Below are positions 1 to 7,408 of a stretch of DNA of 64,000 nucleotides, one piece after another. Position numbers and translations under genes: made by a program. The stretch comes from Bradyrhizobium roseum (GTDB lineage: Bacteria; Pseudomonadota; Alphaproteobacteria; Rhizobiales; Xanthobacteraceae): NCBI RefSeq assembly GCF_030413175.1, contig NZ_CP129212.1, positions 7,029,001-7,093,000 on the forward strand. Reading direction: 5' to 3'. The notes under the pieces are model-generated. The model ran no database searches. It saw only the letters and a list, made by a program, of their open reading frames with translations, and was not told the DNA's origin. The number at the start of each line of letters is the position of its first letter. The stretch's first letter is position 1.

Positions 1-1247
1 TCGACCTGGGCAGCGAACCAGGCGTCCGGTATGCGGCCCCTCTTCATCAGGAATGCATAAAGCGTGGTCACCAGCTCGGCATGGGCGGCGGGCGCCAGCC
101 GCCGGTAGTCCGGGATCTGGCAGGCGTCCCACAGCCGCTCCACGGCATCCGCGCCGTGGGCCATGTCCCTGACCTCGCCGTCGCGCGCGGCGTGATCGAG
201 CACGCGCTGGTCCTCGGCGATCGGCGCGCGGGTCAAAACCTCGTGTCCCGGCGGCAGCGCCAGCGCCACCTGCAGGCTGCCGAGCGAGGCGAAATCCAGC
301 TTCGAATTCCGCCACTGCAGCATTTTGACGCTGTCGAAGGTGTGGTTCTGCAGCGCGTTGACGAGCTCGGGTTCGAACGGCGCGCAGCGGCCCGTGGTTC
401 CGAAGGTGCCGTTGCGCGTCGCGCGGCCGGCGCGGCCGGCGATCTGCGCGAACTCCGACGGGGTCAGCCGGCGGAACTGGTAGCCGTCATATTTGCGGTC
501 GGAGGCGAAGGCGACGTGGTCGACATCGAGGTTCAGCCCCATGCCGACGGCGTCGGTGGCGACGAGATAATCGACGTCGCCGTTCTGGAACATTTCCACC
601 TGCGCATTGCGCGTGCGCGGGCTGAGCGAGCCCAGCACGACGGCCGCGCCGCCGTGCTGGCGGCGGATCAGCTCGGCGATGGCGTAGACTTCATCGGCGG
701 AGAACGCGACGATGGCGGTTCGGCGCGGCTGGCGCGTGATCTTGCGATCGCCGGCGAATTCCAGCTGCGATAATCGGGGCCGTGTGATGATGGAGGCGCC
801 CGGCAGCAGCCGCTCGATGATGGGGCGCATCGTCGCAGCTCCCAGCAGCAGCGTCTCGTCGCGGCCGCGGCGATGCAGGATGCGGTCGGTGAAGACGTGG
901 CCGCGCTCGAGATCGGAGGCGATCTGGATTTCGTCGACGGCGAGAAAACTCACGTCGAGGTCGCGCGGCATCGCTTCCACGGTCGAGACCCAGAAGCGCG
1001 GGTTCTTCGGCTTGATCTTCTCCTCGCCGGTGATCAGCGCGACGCTGTTCACGCCCGCGCGATCGACGATCTTGTTGTAGACCTCGCGCGCGAGCAGCCG
1101 CAGCGGCAGGCCGATGACGCCGCTTGAATGCGCCAGCATCCGCTCGATCGCCAGATGCGTCTTGCCGGTGTTGGTCGGCCCGAGCACGGCGGTGACGCCG
1201 GCGCCTGGCGCGCGATCGGTCGCGAACGTAGAGGGGGAGAAGGCCAT
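1..1247 (-). CDS. Suv3-like superfamily II RNA/DNA helicase (C-terminus beyond left edge)
   Basis: ATP-dependent helicase related to the mitochondrial Suv3/MgpS group, presumed to act on RNA in the cytoplasm. The reading frame starts at ATG 1247 and stays open to the window edge (about 415 codons present, so the C-terminus is missing). Walker A GPTNTGKT lies at residues 23-30, a VDEIQ Walker B about 75 residues later, and a helicase C-terminal block with a QIAGRAGR motif VI near residue 265. It sits divergent from a 650-bp gap and near DUF3108 and rpmB, an arrangement I associate with Bradyrhizobium-type genomes. The helicase call is strong; the exact substrate is unknown. Confidence 0.85.
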   Translation of the reverse strand, partial: MAFSPSTFATDRAPGAGVTAVLGPTNTGKTHLAIERMLAHSSGVIGLPLRLLAREVYNKIVDRAGVNSVALITGEEKIKPKNPRFWVSTVEAMPRDLDVSFLAVDEIQIASDLERGHVFTDRILHRRGRDETLLLGAATMRPIIERLLPGASIITRPRLSQLEFAGDRKITRQPRRTAIVAFSADEVYAIAELIRRQHGGAAVVLGSLSPRTRNAQVEMFQNGDVDYLVATDAVGMGLNLDVDHVAFASDRKYDGYQFRRLTPSEFAQIAGRAGRATRNGTFGTTGRCAPFEPELVNALQNHTFDSVKMLQWRNSKLDFASLGSLQVALALPPGHEVLTRAPIAEDQRVLDHAARDGEVRDMAHGADAVERLWDACQIPDYRRLAPAAHAELVTTLYAFLMKRGRIPDAWFAAQV

Positions 1248-1730
1248 GTGGTGCGGGTGTTTCTTCTGACTGCCGTCGCTCAGATTCGGTGCCAGACCTC
1301 ATCCGGGGGAGCCGCGCGAGCGGCGTCTCACAAGATGAAAGGCACTGGCCGGGCCTGCATGGCTCGAGACGGCGCTAACGCGCCGCCTCACCATGAGGGT
1401 CCATCCTCTCAGGAGCGAAGCCTTTCTGGTCGCCCGGCGTCAAATCGGCCGAATCTGTTTCATTCTGCGACGGCGATGCGGTCGCGGCTTAAGCTCTGGA
1501 ACGAGTCTGGAACGAAACGCGCCCGAATCGCTGACTCCTCCCGAAACCCGGTACGTTCACCGCAACATCTCGCGCTGAAGCGCCTCGGGTGATACTAGAT
1601 CAAGTTTATGCGGGCTCCACAAGCGGCGCTGAGAGGGCGGAATCGTTAACGGACGGAGTCGAATCAGAAGTGGTCGGGAGTCAACATGAATCGTGGCGGT
1701 TGTGTCGGTCATGTTGCTGCGGCGAGCGGT

Positions 1731-1891
1731 CTTCATCCTCCCCTGGAGGGGGAGGATCGGTTCGCATGCAATGCGAACCGAGGTGGGGTGACGCTCTCTC
1801 CACGTCCAACAGTGCCCGAGTGGAGAGATCGCCCACCCCGTCACGCATCTTGCGATGCGTGCCGACCCGCCCCCTCGAGGGGCGGGTGAAG
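1731..1891. repeat. Intergenic palindromic repeat (family 1)
   Basis: An imperfect inverted repeat about 160 bp long: the left arm (cttcatcctcccc..., from 1731) is mirrored by the right arm (...ggggcgggtgaag, to 1891), with nested short hairpins such as ttcgcat/atgcgaa near 1760-1778. It lies between the helicase and DUF3108 genes and encodes nothing credible. It resembles the arms of the elements at 12295-12431 and 63727-63870. The remainder of the gap 1248-1730 shows no gene or recognisable signal. Confidence 0.6.
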
Positions 1892-1897
1892 AAAATC

Positions 1898-2788
1898 TCA
1901 ATTCGTCTTCGCCACCCTTGGCGGCGTCGCCGAGGTCACGAACGATGTCGCTTCCAGCATGGCCTGGCCGAGCGGGGTCGGGATGGACATGCGGAAGGGG
2001 ACCAGGATCCTGGTGCCGGCGATCGGCACGAAGGCGATCTCCATCCGCCGTTCGGTGGCGAGGTACTTGATCACGGGGCGGTCCGGGATGAAGCCCGCGA
2101 CCGGGGTGAAATAGACCGCGCAGACCACCGCCGGGCCGTGATAGCCGCGCTCGGCCTTGACCGTTTCCATGCGCTTGTAGTCGAGCTTGAGGTCGTAGCG
2201 CATGCGGCCGTCGAAGATGCCCGCGCCGGTGCGGCAGGAATCGGGCGACAGCAGCTCGCCGTTGCCGTTCACGCGCAGCATCGAGCCGGTCATGGGATCG
2301 AGCACGCCCTTGCGGTGCGCCTCGGTGACGACCACCCGGTCCGGATCGACCGGCGGCGCGGGATCGATGGAAAAATCCTTCACGGTGCCGTTGGTCAGCA
2401 CCATGCGGATGGTTTCGGACTTCTTCTGCGTGGTGGTGGTGGCGGTATAGGCGTTGGCCACCAGCGCGCCGTTCACCACCCTGCCCTGGCTGGCGCCAGA
2501 ACCGTTGCCGCCGGAAAACGCCTTCAGCAGCCCGGCGGTGCCGCCCTGGGCCGCGGCGGAGAACGCGTCGTCGCCGATTTCGATGGTCCAGGCGCCCTTG
2601 CCGACCGGGATGCCGGCCAGCGTCGCCTCATACTTGGCTTCCAGCCGGCCCTGCGCGGCGGCCGCCTGCGGCGCCAGCGCCGATAACCCGGCCGCGCACA
2701 AGCCGAGCCCCAAGCTGGAGGCGAGCGAAACGGCGTGTTTGGCGGTCAGCACTGGATTGTCCCGGGATCGGCGCGGATGGCTGTTCAT
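1898..2788 (-). CDS. DUF3108 family exported protein
   Basis: Protein of 296 residues with a probable N-terminal signal peptide (hydrophobic stretch about residues 18-45 ending in an AQA-type cleavage site). The remainder matches what I know of DUF3108: a beta-rich periplasmic protein beginning EAKYEATLAGIPVGKG and carrying a conserved pair of cysteines around a CRTG motif. Function is not established for the family; an envelope role is inferred from export. The start ATG at 2788 gives the complete signal peptide. It is transcribed away from rpmB, and no operon partner is evident. Confidence 0.75.
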   Translation of the reverse strand: MNSHPRRSRDNPVLTAKHAVSLASSLGLGLCAAGLSALAPQAAAAQGRLEAKYEATLAGIPVGKGAWTIEIGDDAFSAAAQGGTAGLLKAFSGGNGSGASQGRVVNGALVANAYTATTTTQKKSETIRMVLTNGTVKDFSIDPAPPVDPDRVVVTEAHRKGVLDPMTGSMLRVNGNGELLSPDSCRTGAGIFDGRMRYDLKLDYKRMETVKAERGYHGPAVVCAVYFTPVAGFIPDRPVIKYLATERRMEIAFVPIAGTRILVPFRMSIPTPLGQAMLEATSFVTSATPPRVAKTN

Positions 2789-3102
2789 TTAGGCAGTCGT
2801 ATCCAGCAAACAACGCGCGGGCTTTCGCGAAACCGCACCCAGACCCGTCATCGCCTTCAGCCGCGCACAAAAGGCCCGAGGGTCTGCTACCTGTTCAACC
2901 CTAGATGTCGGCGGCGATTGCGCCCTTTATATGATGGCCTAAGTGGCTGGAACCCCTTATAAACCGGCCAAATGGCCGACCCCGTTTTCAAGGCGGCCCT
3001 GCCCCGGACGTGATCCGGGATGGGCTTCCGATTCGCGTGAAGAAAGCGCGTCAAAAACAGGCTTGGAACCCCGGCACGGCGGTCCAAACCGCCCCAAAAA
3101 CC

Positions 3103-3131
3103 TTGACCGGCTGGCCTTCTCCCCCTATACG
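3103..3131 (+). promoter_or_regulatory. Sigma-70-type promoter for rpmB
   Basis: TTGACC (3103-3108), a 17-bp spacer, then TATACG (3126-3131), about 95 bp ahead of the rpmB start. Both boxes and spacing fit the housekeeping consensus. The stretch 2789-3102 upstream, between the divergent DUF3108 gene and this promoter, shows nothing else I can name. Confidence 0.6.
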
Positions 3132-3224
3132 TCCGCGGTTCCTGAAAATGGACGCGATTTTGGACCCCCGCGGCGCCCGCGAGAAGCGGCTTGGCCATGG
3201 CGGGGATGGAAGAGGATTTGAAAA

Positions 3225-3533
3225 ATGTCCCGGCGCTGCGAACTGACGGCCAAGGGCCCGCAAGTGGGCCACAAGGTGAGCCACTCGAACATCAAGACCA
3301 AGCGGCGCTTCCTGCCCAACCTGGTCAACGTCACCTTCATCTCGGACGCGCTCGCCCGCAACGTGCGCCTGCGCGTCTCGACCAACGCGCTGAAGAGCGT
3401 CGACCACAATGGCGGCCTCGACAAGTTCCTGCTGAAGGCCAAGGCCGACCTGCTCTCGCCCCGCGCGCTGGATCTCAAGCGCGCGATCGAGAAGAAGGTC
3501 GGCAAGCCGGTGTTCGAGAAGAAGGCGGGCTGA
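3225..3533 (+). CDS. rpmB: 50S ribosomal protein L28
   Basis: Protein of 102 residues with the L28 signature at the N-terminus ([21 protein letters not shown]...) followed by the basic [10 protein letters not shown] block. The long alphaproteobacterial C-terminal extension (to [13 protein letters not shown]) is present. It is a structural component of the large ribosomal subunit. The start is preceded by a GGAAGAGGA purine-rich ribosome binding site. It appears monocistronic: a good promoter lies upstream and an intrinsic terminator directly downstream. This gene marks the left, conserved boundary of the A+T-rich island. Confidence 0.97.
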   Translation: MSRRCELTAKGPQVGHKVSHSNIKTKRRFLPNLVNVTFISDALARNVRLRVSTNALKSVDHNGGLDKFLLKAKADLLSPRALDLKRAIEKKVGKPVFEKKAG

Positions 3534-3562
3534 GCGCGAGCTTAAATCGGCGGATCGGAATT

Positions 3563-3597
3563 AGCGGCCGGGTCGGATGACCCGGCCGCTTTCGTTT
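3563..3597 (+). terminator. Intrinsic terminator of rpmB
   Basis: Perfect 12-bp GC-rich stem (agcggccgggtc / gacccggccgct, 3563-3590) with a ggat loop, followed by ttcgttt. It closes the rpmB transcript, so the RT island downstream is not simply read through from rpmB. Confidence 0.85.
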
Positions 3598-3661
3598 GCG
3601 GGGACTTCTGAAGCCGAATTGAGCTACCTGCGAGATTCAGCGCGGGGCAAAAATGGCGTTC

Positions 3662-3841
3662 GCAGTTTGCCTAACTGCAAGGCACTTGACGAAACGTGCC
3701 GCTCGATAGATGCTCAACCTATGTGCGAGAAGCACTAGTCGCCAGCAGGTAGCAATTTCACTCTGCCGGAGAGAAATGCCAATTTCTCTTCACCTTCGCA
3801 ACGGCCTCTGACTACCGCTGCCTGCTGGCGCAATATTTTTT
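3662..3841 (+). ncRNA. Candidate structured RNA in front of the reverse transcriptase
   Basis: Non-coding stretch ending 10 nt before the RT start. Seen directly: hairpin GCAGTT/AACTGC (3662-3678); GGCAC/GTGCC (3681-3700); a 14-bp outer stem, one G-U pair, between 3740-3753 and 3817-3830; nested inside it a 10-bp hairpin (3768-3777 with 3782-3791, loop GCCA, one G-U). The outer stem is followed within 6 nt by six T residues (3836-3841), as at a transcript end. Many defence RTs and all retrons carry an upstream template or partner RNA. That this is one is inference; the 14-bp stem could alternatively be only an attenuator of RT expression. Confidence 0.5.
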
Positions 3842-3850
3842 GACCGAGCA

Positions 3851-5380
3851 ATGCAACTCCTCATCAAGCGAGAAATCGAACGCGAAGCAAAGAAACGGCT
3901 AGCTGGATACTCTCGTGCTCAATACTACGTACATAAATACCGAATTAGCTTTCAAAAGCGAACAGGGAAGAAAGCTAAAGCTTCCGCTCAGACCACGCCA
4001 AAAAAATGGTCTTTTCACAAGCATTTCGATCCACGTTATTGCCTGAACCATTCCGAGTTTTTAGCTAGCGGAATCTGGGATAGCCTTCAGCAAGGCGCTT
4101 ACGAGCCCACAGCGGCTTCAAGGACGGCCATTCCGAAGCCTTCTGGTGGATTCCGATATATCGATTCTTTCAGTATCCCCGACGCAGTTGTTGCAAAAAT
4201 TTTCCTAAATAATCTTAGAAGCAGAAATGCGCGAATATTTTCCGACTCAAGCTACGCATATCAAAAAAACAAAACCCCATTGGACGCAATTATTCACTTG
4301 CGCTCATTGCTAGACGCGCAAACGATCTTCATTAGCCAGTATGATTTCTCTAAATATTTCGACTCAGTCGATCATTCATATCTCAAGAACTTGATTAAGA
4401 AGTCAGGCCCCTTTCTAACGACTCACATGGAGAGAGCGGTCCTCAAATCAGTTTTGGTCCATGAATACATCGAAGGAAAGAAGGCGCCCAAGCAGCGCAC
4501 TAAAGGATTTCCTCAGGGAAATAGCCTTTCACTATTTCTTGCCAACGCCGCCGCACATCCACTCGATACAGAGTTAGGACGACTAAATGGAGCATTTGCT
4601 CGATTTGCAGACGACTCGGTTGTTGTGAATTACAGTTATGAGGACGCTCTTCAATGCGCCAGTGCATTTCAGAGGTTCTCGCAAAGCAGCGGCGTGGAAA
4701 TAAACCAAGAGAAATCGACCGGCATTCAAGCTTTCGCAAACGAAAAGGCAGGGCTTTCCCACATCGCACATTTTGACTTCTTGAGTTATAGCTTTCAACG
4801 CGACGGGCTGCACGTAAGCCAGCGCGCTGCAGCAGCAATCAAGAGACGGTGCGCCCGAATTATCTACAACCATTTGCTGCTTCATCCAAGGAGGACGAAG
4901 TCATTCGGTCATGCCCGCTTGGGAGCTGGATTCAGAGATTGGGATTTAGTCACATGCTTGAACGAACTTCGCGCATATATTTATGGTGGGCGATCCCAAC
5001 GTGCCATCGACGACTATCTAGTCGGGGCAAGTAACATTTCTAACCTTAGCGGGGCTGTGTCCTACTTCTGCCTGGTGGAAGATAGCAAGATATTCAGAGA
5101 GCTCGACGGCTGGCTTATCGACTGCCTTTACCGAGCTTACAATGCGCGGACCGCTTTGCTCCATTCATTTCCGTCGACGTTAGCATCAAAAGTAAAGCTC
5201 AAGTTCCTCAAGGAAATAATCAAGCCCAAAATGATTGACGGCAGTTGGTACGATTTTCCAACCATTCCAATGGAAACGCGCGCGCCGAGCTTCTTTACAG
5301 CGTGGCGGGCAGCCCGAAAAAGTTGGATGAGGCATGGCTTGGGTGGAATTGACGCTGGCGGAATGGGGTATTCTTACTGA
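3851..5380 (+). CDS. Abi/UG-type reverse transcriptase, predicted defence RT
   Basis: Protein of 509 residues with a full RT palm: motif 1-2 region IPKPSGGFR (94-102), motif A YDFSKYFD (D165), motif B PQGNSLSLFLAN (221-232), motif C FADD (D254, D255), motif D-like GVEINQEKST (281-290) and a motif E-like FDFLSYSF (308-315). All catalytic aspartates are intact. About 190 residues follow the palm, with no recognisable thumb of a group II intron maturase and no HNH endonuclease, which fits the unknown-group/Abi RTs rather than mobile introns. The gene is visibly A+T-richer than its neighbours, implying transfer. No good ribosome binding site precedes ATG 3851. Its TGA overlaps the ATG of the SLATT gene by one base, so the two are translationally coupled. 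Confidence 0.85.
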   Translation: MQLLIKREIEREAKKRLAGYSRAQYYVHKYRISFQKRTGKKAKASAQTTPKKWSFHKHFDPRYCLNHSEFLASGIWDSLQQGAYEPTAASRTAIPKPSGGFRYIDSFSIPDAVVAKIFLNNLRSRNARIFSDSSYAYQKNKTPLDAIIHLRSLLDAQTIFISQYDFSKYFDSVDHSYLKNLIKKSGPFLTTHMERAVLKSVLVHEYIEGKKAPKQRTKGFPQGNSLSLFLANAAAHPLDTELGRLNGAFARFADDSVVVNYSYEDALQCASAFQRFSQSSGVEINQEKSTGIQAFANEKAGLSHIAHFDFLSYSFQRDGLHVSQRAAAAIKRRCARIIYNHLLLHPRRTKSFGHARLGAGFRDWDLVTCLNELRAYIYGGRSQRAIDDYLVGASNISNLSGAVSYFCLVEDSKIFRELDGWLIDCLYRAYNARTALLHSFPSTLASKVKLKFLKEIIKPKMIDGSWYDFPTIPMETRAPSFFTAWRAARKSWMRHGLGGIDAGGMGYSY

Positions 5381-6024
5381 TGACCAGAGAGATTGAGTAT
5401 TACAGGCATCTTGCGGGAATTATGTATCAGACGAGAGGCTGCCGCTTCGGTGCTGCATCTGCATTAGAAGTAAAAGAACGCTGGAGTATATGCACAATAG
5501 CGTTCCTCTCGATCTATCTGCTTTGTTGGTCGATAATTCTTCTTGCTTACCCCGATGCATTTAGCTCCAAGCACGCCGCTTTTTACACAGCTATTTCGGC
5601 AACTGCTTCTGTTGCTCTCCTTGTAATTTCGCTGATGGATTATGCCTTTGGAAGAGCTGTAAAAGCCGAAAAGCTACAGCAAAATGCCCTTTCAATATCT
5701 ATTTGCATGCGAGACCTGGAACGACAGCTCGCCTCGAGCGAACCCGACGTCGCTATATTGGAGAGAATTGCAGGAGAGTATGAGAGACACATCAGGGAAA
5801 CGCAGGTCAATCACACCAGCATTGACTTCAAGCGTTGGACTTATGCGTCTCAGAAGCCAACCGGAATTTTGACAGGCCTATGGTATCCCTTGAGGCGGAC
5901 GCTGTTTAGCGCCTGGTTTTATCTTTCAGCCATGTTTATGTATGTGCTGTTGCTAGCTGCAATCATTGCTCCAACGATATGGTACACGGCGCGATTTGTC
6001 ATTCCGACGTCGTTTTGGCAATAG
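5380..6024 (+). CDS. SLATT-type membrane effector partnered with the RT
   Basis: Protein of 214 residues. Two close hydrophobic segments (about 36-56 and 68-88) follow an N-terminal RxxRFxAA-type helix, then a long charged helix (90-140), then a third hydrophobic segment (178-203). This is the layout of SLATT (SMODS and SLOG-associating 2TM effector) proteins. As I recall, one subfamily (SLATT_5) is characteristically encoded beside reverse transcriptases. SLATT proteins are predicted pore-forming effectors in nucleotide- or RT-based immunity. Here it would be held in check and then released by the RT/RNA complex, which is inference. Base composition matches the RT gene. Its 3' end overlaps the convergent exonuclease gene by 26 bp. 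Confidence 0.75.
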   Translation: MTREIEYYRHLAGIMYQTRGCRFGAASALEVKERWSICTIAFLSIYLLCWSIILLAYPDAFSSKHAAFYTAISATASVALLVISLMDYAFGRAVKAEKLQQNALSISICMRDLERQLASSEPDVAILERIAGEYERHIRETQVNHTSIDFKRWTYASQKPTGILTGLWYPLRRTLFSAWFYLSAMFMYVLLLAAIIAPTIWYTARFVIPTSFWQ

Positions 6025-6907
6025 AATCCCACTTAAAACGATTCAAGGCCGTTACTTTCTCGACGATAATACTCCCACCGCTAAGATTGGCTTGACCATT
6101 CAAGAAAGCTAATTCAGCGCTTTGATCTTTTTCCTCCTTTTCGATCCACCAAGACCGTGGGCGACCCGAGCTCCCCGGATACCATCTGTACCCGCGAGAC
6201 TTCAGTACGCTGCGTAGTTCATAGGGAGAAATCACGGAAATTCGATATCGGGTTTTACGTGCACAGGATAGAAGTTCCGCGAGGACCGATTTCCCTGCTC
6301 CAATCAAATTCATTCTCAGTATATTTAAAAGTGCGATGCAGTCGTCTAACGCCCGATGGCCCACATGGTACATTCCAAATTGATTAAGAATGTAGACTAG
6401 TTTGGTGCCTTCAAATCCGGAGCGTTGCCAATCAATCTCTGTCGCAGAACATGCCCATGGCTTTTCTGCGAACATCGTGGAAAGCCTTTCGCAAATTGGA
6501 CGATCAAAAGCAGCATTATGCGCTATGATTAAAGAAGCAGGACTGAGGAACGTCTCAACTGCTCGTTTGTCGATAACTTGCCCTCTGACTTCATCGTTAG
6601 AAATTCCAGTCAATTTGGTGATTGGTGCCGGAATCGGCTTAGACGGCTGCTGCATCCCGCCAAATGTTTCAATAACTTCGCCGAAATTGCCTGCAGCATC
6701 ATAAGAAAATGCAATCATTCCAATTTCGATTATTTCGTCTCTTTGCACATCAAGGCCAGTGGTTTCGATATCTACAATTATAGCAATCCTGTTACTGCCT
6801 GCAGCCGCTAGACCTGCGGCCGGTCCTAGCACGGCCCTTCGTAGAACTCGAAACCTACCTGTAGCTTCTAACTCGCGTATCGATTTCTCGAAGTCACAAT
6901 CACTCAT
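5999..6907 (-). CDS. DnaQ-type 3'-5' exonuclease (DEDDh), island gene
   Basis: Exonuclease domain of the DNA polymerase III epsilon/DnaQ family. From ATG 6907 it is 302 residues: motif I VDIETTGLD (D46, E48), motif II AHNAAFDRP (D135), motif III HRALDD (H184, D188), the complete DEDDh set. A C-terminal ~100-residue extension rich in W/R/K (YRWYPGSSGRPRSWW) may bind DNA or a partner. A longer reading from TTG 6952 is possible but less likely; neither start has a clear ribosome binding site. It is convergent with and overlaps the SLATT gene, and shares the island's lower GC. It could be a third module member (trimming RT products) or simply cargo. Confidence 0.8.
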   Translation of the reverse strand: MSDCDFEKSIRELEATGRFRVLRRAVLGPAAGLAAAGSNRIAIIVDIETTGLDVQRDEIIEIGMIAFSYDAAGNFGEVIETFGGMQQPSKPIPAPITKLTGISNDEVRGQVIDKRAVETFLSPASLIIAHNAAFDRPICERLSTMFAEKPWACSATEIDWQRSGFEGTKLVYILNQFGMYHVGHRALDDCIALLNILRMNLIGAGKSVLAELLSCARKTRYRISVISPYELRSVLKSRGYRWYPGSSGRPRSWWIEKEEKDQSAELAFLNGQANLSGGSIIVEKVTALNRFKWDSIAKTTSE

Positions 6908-7023
6908 CTTTAAGAGCCGCTTTCGTTCGCTAATATCATTTCGGCCCCGCAATCTTTAAGCACATTGCCTCAAGCTGACGCATATTCGTCAAAGAAGATG
7001 TCCTTGCTGCGGAGAGCTCGATA

Positions 7024-7133
7024 AGCGCAACAACGTCATCGTTGCGCAGCACCAGCAACAAGATCTCCGAGAACATCTCCAACTTCCTGAAGCTATATCG
7101 CGGCCTGCAACACGGAGAAGAACCTAGCCCGCG
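7024..7133 (+). pseudogene. Decayed 5' fragment of a DUF2235 gene
   Basis: About 110 bp aligns by eye with the first ~110 bp of the intact DUF2235 gene at 10068: gcgcaaca..., then agatctccgagaacat, then cctgaagct-tatcg and cggagaag in the same order. The start ATG is destroyed, there is a 2-nt deletion near 7040 and a 2-nt insertion near 7125, and homology then ends. It is a duplicated or left-behind fragment marking the right side of the RT island. The following stretch to 7408 contains no credible gene. Confidence 0.75.
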
Positions 7134-7408
7134 GCGCGCAACGGCTAGTCGAATTGCGACGCCATTTCAGGCAACCGCCGGTTCGGTTTCGCAATGCCCG
7201 CTCCACACCGAGGCTTCATCGTCCTAGGTCGCGGAAATGGCAAAGATGACCTACTTTGGCATATTGGATCTGCCTCGTCTTGCTTGGACTGAGCTGGAGC
7301 GTAGCCTAAACCTCGATATCTGTCATATCGTGGCATTGCGGGAGATGGGTCCCGCTATGCTGAGGCCCGCTTAAGTCCGGAGCTGGCCGTCAACCGGTCG
7401 GTCCTCGT

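Noticed and set aside
1589..2686. 365-codon plus frame opposite DUF3108
   Set aside because: Runs across a palindromic repeat and is an Arg/His-rich shadow; the minus strand has a signal peptide and family pattern.
3740..3841. Reading the upstream RNA as a retron msr-msd
   Set aside because: The RT lacks clear retron-specific motifs and is longer than typical retron RTs; the enclosed RNA is short. I keep it as an unclassified ncRNA.
3598..7023. The RT as a group II intron or DGR
   Set aside because: No intron domain V/VI, no maturase X or HNH domain, and no template/variable repeat pair seen.
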